From NCBI GenBank assembly GCA_017404065.1, contig JAFRDB010000144.1:1-61962 (forward strand): DNA of 61,962 nt, written 5' to 3'. The position numbers and the translations under genes were made by a program. Within the stretch, counting starts at the first letter, position 1; each line of letters opens with the position of its first letter. Of this stretch, positions 35,498-41,659 are shown in pieces. The notes below the pieces were generated by a model that saw only the letters and a program-made list of their open reading frames with translations, ran no database searches and was not told the DNA's origin. This DNA comes from Clostridia bacterium (GTDB lineage Bacteria; Bacillota; Clostridia; UBA1381).

Positions 35498-37252
35498 TCA
35501 TACAGCAACATGCTGTGTGAACTCTCTCATTGTTTTTATTCTTTTGCCGCACCATTCCGGGGCATTTGCTCTTACCAACGCCGTTGCAAAAGGCGGAGGC
35601 ACACTGTTTCCGCATCTCGCGACTTGCTTTGTTTTCGGATATGCCCTGCCGTAACAATCTGTTTCTATCTCATAATCAACCGGAAAACCCTGTGCATTAT
35701 ACAGCTCGCGCGGCGACAGCATACGCAGGCCGATGTCCACTATGGCATATTCCTGTCCCTCGATAGTAACAAGTCCGAAGCGATCTTTTGTAGTAATCGT
35801 GTGTAACGGCTCATCCACACTCTGACTGTGACCTTCGCCGCCGCTGTAATACTTGATAAGGAATGCCCGTACCTCGCCGAAATGCCCCTCACCGCAGGTT
35901 ATTGTTTTGAGCGGCTCATCTGCACGCTGTCCGATACAATGATTATTGAATTGTGTTATATGTACCGCCGCAAGCGCATTATGATCTATGGCCGTAACGG
36001 TTGATAACGGCTCATTCATCCCGGAGCCGCAGCCTTTGTATCCGCCGCTGTAATATTTTGATATAAACGCGGTGACAAGTCCATAGCGGTTTGATGTGTC
36101 TACAGTTTGCAAAGGCTGATCTAACCCCCGCCCTCTTACCTCGTTCTCCGACTGCTCTCCATGATATTGGATAAGCGTAGGTGTAACCAGACAATGCTCG
36201 TTTTTGGAAACAATAGTTTTCAGTGGTGTTTCAACACTGCTGCTTCTTTCACAACTTCCATTTTGGCATATCTGTGTAAGAATAGGTGTCGCTATTCCAT
36301 AGCCGTGCTTTGATGTTACTGTGGAAAGTGGTTTATCTATGCTCTGCCCTCTGAAATTCTCACCGCCATGATTGACCTGCACGATAAACGGCTTCGGATT
36401 ATCAATGACATATTTCTGTATGCCTTTTGCTATCCTCCGCATCGTATTCTCCGCAAGCGGCTTTTTTCGCTCAAATATGGACGGACATTTGATATTCCAG
36501 TCGATACATTCCGCCGCTGTATGCCACGGTTTTAGTTCGCCGCGCTTTACCTCTTTGCTTTCCGGATCCCCGTGCGTCGGCTCCGGCCAGACTATCGGCT
36601 GACCGTCCCGCCGGAACAGGATAAACAGTCTTTTTCGGATAGTCGGTGCTCCATAGTCGGAAGCTGTCAGCGTTCGCCATTCGCATTTGTATCCGAGTTG
36701 GCGCATTACTGTTATAAACCGTCTGAATGTCTGCCCGATCTTCCGCTTGTCCGGAATGAGCTGCTGCATGCTTTGCGGCACATATTCACGCTTATCTGCA
36801 AGAGCGCCGTCCGTCTTATATATCCGCCCGTCCTTATTTCGTCTCGCGCAGAGCGGGCCCCAGGTCATAAATTCCGGTACATTCTCCATACTGATGATCC
36901 TCGGATGCACTGTTCCCGCCCATTTTGTCACTACCCAGGCAAGCCCCCGGATGTGCTTCTTGACAGGTGTGCCGCCTTTTGCGCGGCTGAAATGCGTACA
37001 GTCCGGGGAGAAGTGCGCCCACCCTACCGGCCGTCCGCCGGTTGCTTCATATGGATCGACTTCAAAAATATTCTCATTATAATGTTTTGTCCACGGATGA
37101 TTTCTTTTGTGCATTGCGATAGCATCTTTGTCATGATTTATGCCTATATCCACCGGGCGACCTATCGCAAGCTCAAAGCCTGTAGACCAGCCTCCGCCGC
37201 CGCAGAATCCGTCAACAGTGATCTCATCCATTAAGCTTATCTGTGCATTCAA
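35498..37252 (-). CDS. C5-cytosine DNA methyltransferase with repeated recognition domain
   Basis: 584 residues. Motif I 'GFCGGGGWSTGF', motif IV as 'SPDCTHFSRAKGG' (PDC instead of PCQ), motif VI 'ENVPEF', motif VIII region 'RKRLFILFRR', and C-terminal motif X 'CGNSVPPPFATALV'. Residues about 285-495, the target recognition zone, are six imperfect repeats of 33-37 residues with consensus DEPLxTITxxxxxGLV and KYYSGG. It methylates cytosine in phage or host DNA. No restriction endonuclease is adjacent, so it is likely protective or regulatory. First gene after the small early proteins. Confidence 0.9.
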   Translation of the reverse strand: MNAQISLMDEITVDGFCGGGGWSTGFELAIGRPVDIGINHDKDAIAMHKRNHPWTKHYNENIFEVDPYEATGGRPVGWAHFSPDCTHFSRAKGGTPVKKHIRGLAWVVTKWAGTVHPRIISMENVPEFMTWGPLCARRNKDGRIYKTDGALADKREYVPQSMQQLIPDKRKIGQTFRRFITVMRQLGYKCEWRTLTASDYGAPTIRKRLFILFRRDGQPIVWPEPTHGDPESKEVKRGELKPWHTAAECIDWNIKCPSIFERKKPLAENTMRRIAKGIQKYVIDNPKPFIVQVNHGGENFRGQSIDKPLSTVTSKHGYGIATPILTQICQNGSCERSSSVETPLKTIVSKNEHCLVTPTLIQYHGEQSENEVRGRGLDQPLQTVDTSNRYGLVTAFISKYYSGGYKGCGSGMNEPLSTVTAIDHNALAAVHITQFNNHCIGQRADEPLKTITCGEGHFGEVRAFLIKYYSGGEGHSQSVDEPLHTITTKDRFGLVTIEGQEYAIVDIGLRMLSPRELYNAQGFPVDYEIETDCYGRAYPKTKQVARCGNSVPPPFATALVRANAPEWCGKRIKTMREFTQHVAV

Positions 37253-37356
37253 TTTGATATCTCCTATCCTTGACTTTGTTCCGGAGATATGCTATACTGA
37301 TATTACGAACAAAAAGCATATCTCGCTTTTAGCGCTCACGCCAATGAGCGCTCTTT

Positions 37357-37752
37357 TCATTTTGCTCTCATCTCATCAATGCGCTTTGCGCCGGCCAGCA
37401 GGGCATCCTGCAGTTTAGTCGCTCTCCAGTGATTGACCTGCCGCCGCCAACGCTCAAACCGGATCTTCGCGCCGGCGCGGAAGCAGTCCTCGGCATGCTC
37501 CTTCCGCCGCTGCTCCCGCAACTTCTTGGCCGCCGCGTATTCTTGCGCTATCACTATCGGCTCATGTCTGATATCTCCCGTCTGATAGCGTCTGAGCCGC
37601 TCCAGTTGTCTTTTCCGCCAAAGCTTGTGCCGCTTATATGCCGCTATTCTGTCTGTGAGCCAATCATACACCCACAATACCGTTACTATCATTCCTACGC
37701 ATGTAAACACCGTAATCACTGTAGCAACAAATGCACCTTCATTCATTCTCAT
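37357..37752 (-). CDS. Phage membrane protein with one N-terminal helix
   Basis: 131 residues. 'AFVATVITVFTCVGMIVTVLWVYDWL' is a transmembrane segment; the rest is a very basic helical region rich in Arg and Lys ('KRHKLWRKRQLERLRRY', 'RFERWRRQVNHWRATKL'). It overlaps the next upstream gene. Unknown role; bases 37253-37356 hold a hairpin AGCGCTCA/TGAGCGCT and no gene. Confidence 0.55.
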   Translation of the reverse strand: MRMNEGAFVATVITVFTCVGMIVTVLWVYDWLTDRIAAYKRHKLWRKRQLERLRRYQTGDIRHEPIVIAQEYAAAKKLREQRRKEHAEDCFRAGAKIRFERWRRQVNHWRATKLQDALLAGAKRIDEMRAK

Positions 37753-38000
37753 TTCACCTCCTCCAAATAAACCGCATTAATGGACCTCTGATAGCTTGAC
37801 GGCACACGCGCTATAAACCCAATATATGTAGTGGTAGGCTTGCCGTTTTGGATAATATACTGCTGACTGAACCCCATCAGATAGAATTCACCGTCCACAT
37901 CGGAAAATGCCCGGTGCCCATCTGCATTTACGCGCACCCGCGTATATACTCTTCGTTCCTTGTATTTCTCCATAGCTGCTACTAACTGTCTTTTTGTCAC
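37749..38000 (-). CDS. Small phage early protein, unknown
   Basis: 83 residues, overlapping neighbours on both sides by 4 bases. 'VRVNADGHRAFSDVDGEFYLMGFSQQYIIQNGKPTTTYIGFIARV' suggests a beta-rich small fold. No family recognised. Confidence 0.5.
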   Translation of the reverse strand: MTKRQLVAAMEKYKERRVYTRVRVNADGHRAFSDVDGEFYLMGFSQQYIIQNGKPTTTYIGFIARVPSSYQRSINAVYLEEVK

Positions 38001-38332
38001 TTTCTCCTCACTCCTTTCAAATAATCTATATAATCACGCAGAGCCGATTCAATATACCTCCAGCGCATGGCAGCCACAAAGTCGCTGTCTCTCACAGCCA
38101 GCAGCCGCCTCTCCGCCGCAATCTCCGCCGTCCTGCCAAACAGCCTCTTATCCGCCATATCGCCGCAAGGCTGTATTATCTCATCTTTTCTAAGTACTCT
38201 GCACACCCATGCAACTGCGGCAAGCATATATTTCTTCGCAAGCTCCGGCACGTCCGCACTTTCAACAAATATTGCTGCACCCGAAACGGCATTCTCTGTG
38301 TACCACGGAATTGTAACATTATCTATATCCAT
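37997..38332 (-). CDS. Small phage early protein, unknown
   Basis: 111 residues, helical in its second half ('AEIAAERRLLAVRDSDFVAAMRWRYIESALRDYIDYLKG'). Overlaps the next gene by 4 bases. No motif recognised. Confidence 0.5.
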   Translation of the reverse strand: MDIDNVTIPWYTENAVSGAAIFVESADVPELAKKYMLAAVAWVCRVLRKDEIIQPCGDMADKRLFGRTAEIAAERRLLAVRDSDFVAAMRWRYIESALRDYIDYLKGVRRK

Positions 38333-38389
38333 TTAAAGCCTCTCGCCTCTCTTTGTTATGCGTATTTTTCGTTTTAGTTGCACTAAATC

Positions 38390-38596
38390 TCAATTCTCGG
38401 CAGACATCCGCCGCGCATGATTAAAGTTTTCCTCAGTGCGAAAGAACGGGCAACCCGTGCAGCGTCCATTCTTATAACCGTTGCCAATCAGCGCTTTACA
38501 GCGATAGCCGCGGCCGCCGCGCTTTTCTTCAAAGAAGTAGCAGTTGACCGCCATGCCGTCTTTATTTTCTTCCATTTCATTCTTATATCCTGCCAT
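38390..38596 (-). CDS. Small cysteine-rich phage protein
   Basis: 68 residues with 'CYFFEEKRGGRGYRCKALIG..YKNGRCTGCPFFRTEE', four cysteines that could bind zinc. Preceded by GGGAAAGG. It overlaps the 57-codon frame upstream by 14 bases. Similar tiny Cys-rich proteins are usual in early regions of Clostridia phages; function unknown. Confidence 0.55.
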   Translation of the reverse strand: MAGYKNEMEENKDGMAVNCYFFEEKRGGRGYRCKALIGNGYKNGRCTGCPFFRTEENFNHARRMSAEN

Positions 38597-38756
38597 TTAC
38601 ACACATCCTTTCCCGTCGCCATGCCTCAAACTCCGCATTGTTCGCAGGATCTCCGAAAAATTTCTTTGCTTCATCTAAGACATACGAAGCGTATGTACTG
38701 ATTGTCGCCGCCGGGATGCTTTCTATGTCAATAGTGCCTTTTACAATGACCTTCAT
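38583..38756 (-). CDS. 57-residue phage protein, unknown
   Basis: ATG 38756 shares a base with the upstream stop (TGATG). The product opens MKVIVKGTIDIESIP and has 'STYASYVLDEAKKFFGDPANNAEFEAWRRE'. Tight coupling supports translation. No family recognised. Confidence 0.5.
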   Translation of the reverse strand: MKVIVKGTIDIESIPAATISTYASYVLDEAKKFFGDPANNAEFEAWRRERMCVNGRI

Positions 38757-38995
38757 CACATTCGCCCCATCCGCTCAAATCTTTTACTGTCTACTTCAAT
38801 CTCCTTCTCAACCTTATTTATTGCATCAAGCAATTCTGTTACATCCGCCGCAAATTGCAGATGTATAACTTGAAGCTCCTCAAGAGCTGCCGAAAGATTC
38901 TCTAACCCTTTCGCTGCCCTGACAAATGCAGCTCTTACTTCTGGTGTATCGCATTTTGCCTTTATTTCTACATTGAATGTTTTTATATTTACCAT
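38756..38995 (-). CDS. Small coiled-coil phage protein
   Basis: 79 residues with a long amphipathic helix ('AAKGLENLSAALEELQVIHLQFAADVTELLDAINKVEKEIEVD'), preceded by GGAGAG. First small gene after cro in the leftward early operon. Function unknown. Confidence 0.5.
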   Translation of the reverse strand: MVNIKTFNVEIKAKCDTPEVRAAFVRAAKGLENLSAALEELQVIHLQFAADVTELLDAINKVEKEIEVDSKRFERMGRM

Positions 38996-39075
38996 GTTAT
39001 TTCTCTCCTTTCTGCCGGCATGAGCTTGTCACGCCGGCTTGTCCATACGACAGACAATATGCTAATTAAAATTTA

Positions 39076-39090
39076 AGCACTATATGTGTT
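39076..39090. promoter_or_regulatory. Repressor operator O5, inside the 3' end of cro
   Basis: AGCAC TATAT GTGTT, matching the WRCAC-N5-GTGYW consensus of the other four sites. It overlaps the cro stop codon, about 215 bases from O1, a placement that would allow repressor looping. Confidence 0.6.
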
Positions 39091-39283
39091 CATTATGTCC
39101 AAAAAAAATTTCTTGTACTGTTCTTCCAAAATAATCCGCAATTCTTATCTTAATTTCATCTCTCGGGGTTCTTTCATTTCTCTCATACATCGCCCATGAA
39201 GATTTTGTTATACCTATATCTTTGGCAACCGCCTCTTGTGACCTGTTCCCGCGCAAAGTCTTTAACATTGCTCCACATGACAT
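39080..39283 (-). CDS. Cro-like XRE-family repressor
   Basis: 67 residues from ATG 39283, with AAGGAGGT upstream (a GTG at 39292 sits inside the Shine-Dalgarno region and is rejected). Helix-turn-helix: 'RSQEAVAKDIGITKSSWAMYERNERTPRDEIKIRIADYF'. First gene of the leftward early transcript, driven by the promoter at 39329-39357; opposes the repressor encoded divergently at 39466. Confidence 0.85.
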   Translation of the reverse strand: MSCGAMLKTLRGNRSQEAVAKDIGITKSSWAMYERNERTPRDEIKIRIADYFGRTVQEIFFGHNEHI

Positions 39284-39304
39284 TATTACCACCTCCTTCT
39301 TTTG

Positions 39305-39440
39305 AGCACTTTATGTGCTTTTTATTTTATTGTACACTATATGTGCTCGATTGTCAATACTTTCTTTTCCGAAAATTATACAAATGCTTAATACACTTTT
39401 TGTACACAATTAACATTGATTTTAGTGCACAAAGAGTGTA
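39305..39440. promoter_or_regulatory. CI/Cro operator region, four 15-bp sites
   Basis: O1 39305-39319 AGCACtttatGTGCT (perfect arms), O2 39333-39347 TACACtatatGTGCT, O3 39392-39406 TACACtttttGTACA, O4 39426-39440 TGCACaaagaGTGTA. O1 and O2 cover the start and -10 of the leftward promoter; O4 covers the -10 of the repressor promoter; O3 lies between. Consensus WRCAC-N5-GTGYW. Confidence 0.85.
39329..39357 (-). promoter_or_regulatory. Leftward early promoter (PR equivalent)
   Basis: Minus strand TTGACA (39352-39357), 17 bases, TACAAT (39329-39334). O2 lies in the spacer and overlaps the -10, so bound repressor would block it. Confidence 0.85.
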
Positions 39441-39444
39441 TAAT
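39416..39444 (+). promoter_or_regulatory. Repressor promoter (PRM equivalent)
   Basis: TTGATT (39416-39421), 17 bases, TATAAT (39439-39444). O4 overlaps the spacer and -10, predicting autorepression. The ATG of the repressor is 21 bases beyond the -10. Confidence 0.82.
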
Positions 39445-39465
39445 CTCATTAAGGAGGTGGCAATA

Positions 39466-40122
39466 ATGGCAAAATTCTCTAATAGATTGCGAGAGTTACG
39501 TCAGTCAAAAGAGCTATCACAGCAGAGGTTTGCTGACTATATCGGCATTTCTAAAAGTAGTATTAATATGTACGAAAGAGGCGAACGTGAGCCCGGATTA
39601 GAAACCGTGGAATCTATTGCTGATTTTTTCAATGTAGATTTAGATTATTTAATTGGTAAATCTGATATACCGAACAAAACCCTATATTCTTCAAAACAGA
39701 ATGTATTCAGCATACCTAACATCTCTCCAATTACCACACAGCACTTACCGCTTCTCGGTGAAATAGCTTGCGGTGAACCAATATATGCATCCGAAGATAG
39801 AGAAAGCTATATAGAAGTCGGGACTGATATAAAAGCTGATTTCTGCCTACGAGCAAAGGGCGATAGCATGGTCAATGCTCGCATACTTGATGGTGATATA
39901 GTTTTTATCCGCAAACAGCCGATGGTCGAAAACGGTGAGATTGCAGCTGTTATTATTAACAACGAAGCAACGCTTAAAAGAGTTTATTATAATCAAGCAG
40001 AAGATCAGCTTGTATTAAGTCCGGAAAATACCTCTTATGCACCGCTTGTTTATACCGGCGAAAAACTAAATGAGATAACAATTCTCGGAAAAGCAATCGC
40101 TTTTCAAAGTGATGTAAAATAA
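39466..40122 (+). CDS. CI-like repressor, XRE plus S24 peptidase
   Basis: 218 residues from ATG 39466, with AAGGAGGTGG in front (upstream in-frame ATGs lie in the operator region and are rejected). Residues 5-65: helix-turn-helix 'LSQQRFADYIGISKSSINMYERGEREP'. Residues 95-215: LexA/CI self-cleaving domain with cleavage site Ala-Cys|Gly near 102-103, catalytic Ser134 in GDSM and Lys171 in TLKRV. RecA activation during DNA damage should trigger self-cleavage and induction. Confidence 0.93.
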   Translation: MAKFSNRLRELRQSKELSQQRFADYIGISKSSINMYERGEREPGLETVESIADFFNVDLDYLIGKSDIPNKTLYSSKQNVFSIPNISPITTQHLPLLGEIACGEPIYASEDRESYIEVGTDIKADFCLRAKGDSMVNARILDGDIVFIRKQPMVENGEIAAVIINNEATLKRVYYNQAEDQLVLSPENTSYAPLVYTGEKLNEITILGKAIAFQSDVK

Positions 40123-40182
40123 GCAAGGTAATAATTGCATATAAATGCGTTATTATAAAAAAATTTTATAAGGAGAAGTGTC

Positions 40183-40731
40183 ATGGAAAAGATAGAAAAC
40201 AAAAAGAAGAAGCGTTGGTTATGGATCGTCATTGCAGCTATCATAGTAATTGGTTGCGCCACTATGTGCAGTAGCAGCGGTGACACAACAAGCACAGCAA
40301 CTACAGCAGAAACAACAGAAGCAACAGAAGCAACAGAAGAAACAGAAGCTACAGAGAAGGCTGATATAACAGAAAAAGCAGAAACAACAGAGGCGAAGAC
40401 GTCAGAAACAAAAGTAAAAGATGATATCCCTACCGAATACCAGTCAGCACTAAAAAAAGCGAAATTATATAGTGATACAATGTATATGTCGAAGCAGGGG
40501 ATATATGATCAGCTGACTTCCGAATATGGCGAAAAATTCCCGGCTGAGGCTGCGCAGTACGCAATTGATAACCTTGATGCCGACTATAATTATAATGCCT
40601 TGCAAAAAGCAAAAACTTATCAAAAAACTATGAGTATGTCAACCGCTGCCATTTACGATCAATTAATATCTGAATATGGAGAAAAGTTCACGGCAGAAGA
40701 AGCACAATATGCGATTGATCATCTTGAATAA
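40183..40731 (+). CDS. Ltp-family lipoprotein, probable superinfection exclusion
   Basis: 182 residues; AAGGAG in front. Signal with lipobox VIGC and lipidation Cys25 ('RWLWIVIAAIIVIGC'), then a Thr/Glu-rich surface linker of 55 residues. Two tandem copies of the host-surface Ltp repeat follow: 'ALKKAKLYSDTMYMSKQGIYDQLTSEYGEKF' and 'ALQKAKTYQKTMSMSTAAIYDQLISEYGEKF'. In Streptococcus phage TP-J34 the Ltp lipoprotein blocks DNA injection by related phages and is also in the lysogeny module. It lies between repressor and integrase here. Confidence 0.85.
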   Translation: MEKIENKKKKRWLWIVIAAIIVIGCATMCSSSGDTTSTATTAETTEATEATEETEATEKADITEKAETTEAKTSETKVKDDIPTEYQSALKKAKLYSDTMYMSKQGIYDQLTSEYGEKFPAEAAQYAIDNLDADYNYNALQKAKTYQKTMSMSTAAIYDQLISEYGEKFTAEEAQYAIDHLE

Positions 40732-40813
40732 TTATATTAATGAACTATATAAAAAGCTCCGGCTTTGCCAACAGTCAGATATCGTATGAGTATTATTCCA
40801 GAGCGACATAAAA

Positions 40814-41527
40814 ATGAGAAAAAGAATTTACGAAATAATCAATCTTGCAGCTGAGGATGACACCGCAAGTGCCATATATGACAAATTCATGATCGCGGTA
40901 ATAATCATCAGTATTATACCGCTGCTTTTCAAATCCACAAACGCCGTGTTCCAGATCACAGACAAGGTTACAGCAATAATATTTATTGCAGATTATATGT
41001 TGAGGCTTATAACTGCGGATTACAAATATAAAAAGCATAGCATATCATCATTCATAAGGTATCCGTTCGGAGCGTTCGCCATAATAGATGTTCTTTCGAT
41101 ATTGCCGACATTCCTACCTGTTAATGCCGGGCTGAAGCTCTTTCGTATCCTACGGCTCGGCAAGGCACTGAGGACTCTGAAGTTTCTGCGATACTCCAAA
41201 ACATTTAATATAATTATAAACGTTATAAATAAGCAGAGATATTCTCTTATGGCTGTATGTTACCTATCTTTTGGATATGTGTTTTTATCAGCACTCGTTA
41301 TGTATTCAGTAGAACCGGAGAGTTTTGACAGCTTTTTCTACGCCATCTATTGGGCCGTTGTAACTCTGACAACCGTCGGCTACGGAGATATCTATCCTGT
41401 AAGTATCACAGGAAGAATAGTAAGTATGATATCATCCTTTGCAGGAATTGCAATAGTGGCTCTTCCAACCGGTATTATAACAGCCGGATTTATGACAGAG
41501 CTTACAAAAGATCAAGATAACAAATAA
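40814..41527 (+). CDS. Voltage-gated K+ channel (6TM)
   Basis: 237 residues. Segments S1-S4 in residues 20-130, with charged S4 'LKLFRILRLGKALRTLKFLRYSK', S5 at 144-165, pore helix and selectivity filter TVGYGD at 187-192, and S6 to about 225. A compact Kv-type subunit that would tetramerise in the membrane. The ribosome binding site is weak. It lies between the exclusion lipoprotein and the integrase, all rightward, so it is probably expressed in the lysogen. Unusual cargo for a siphovirus. Confidence 0.88.
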   Translation: MRKRIYEIINLAAEDDTASAIYDKFMIAVIIISIIPLLFKSTNAVFQITDKVTAIIFIADYMLRLITADYKYKKHSISSFIRYPFGAFAIIDVLSILPTFLPVNAGLKLFRILRLGKALRTLKFLRYSKTFNIIINVINKQRYSLMAVCYLSFGYVFLSALVMYSVEPESFDSFFYAIYWAVVTLTTVGYGDIYPVSITGRIVSMISSFAGIAIVALPTGIITAGFMTELTKDQDNK

Positions 41528-41576
41528 GAAAAATAAAAAACCCCGACCGCTACCAACAGCCGGAGATCAATATAAC

Positions 41577-41627
41577 GTGTCTATGATATATAAACACCAT
41601 AAGCAAGTATTATTATATCATAGACAC
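41577..41627. promoter_or_regulatory. Inverted repeat upstream of the integrase
   Basis: GTGTCTATGATATA at 41577-41590 and its exact inverse at 41614-41627, with a 23-base gap, ending 33 bases before the integrase ATG. It could be an operator of the integrase gene or a hairpin ending read-through from the channel gene. There is no T-run after it. Confidence 0.6.
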
Positions 41628-41659
41628 TCCAAAAAAGCAAGTAAAAGGAGTGTATTTTT

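Noticed and set aside
35498..37252. Restriction-modification system
   Set aside because: No endonuclease gene beside the methylase; the HNH protein at 28181 belongs to the packaging set.
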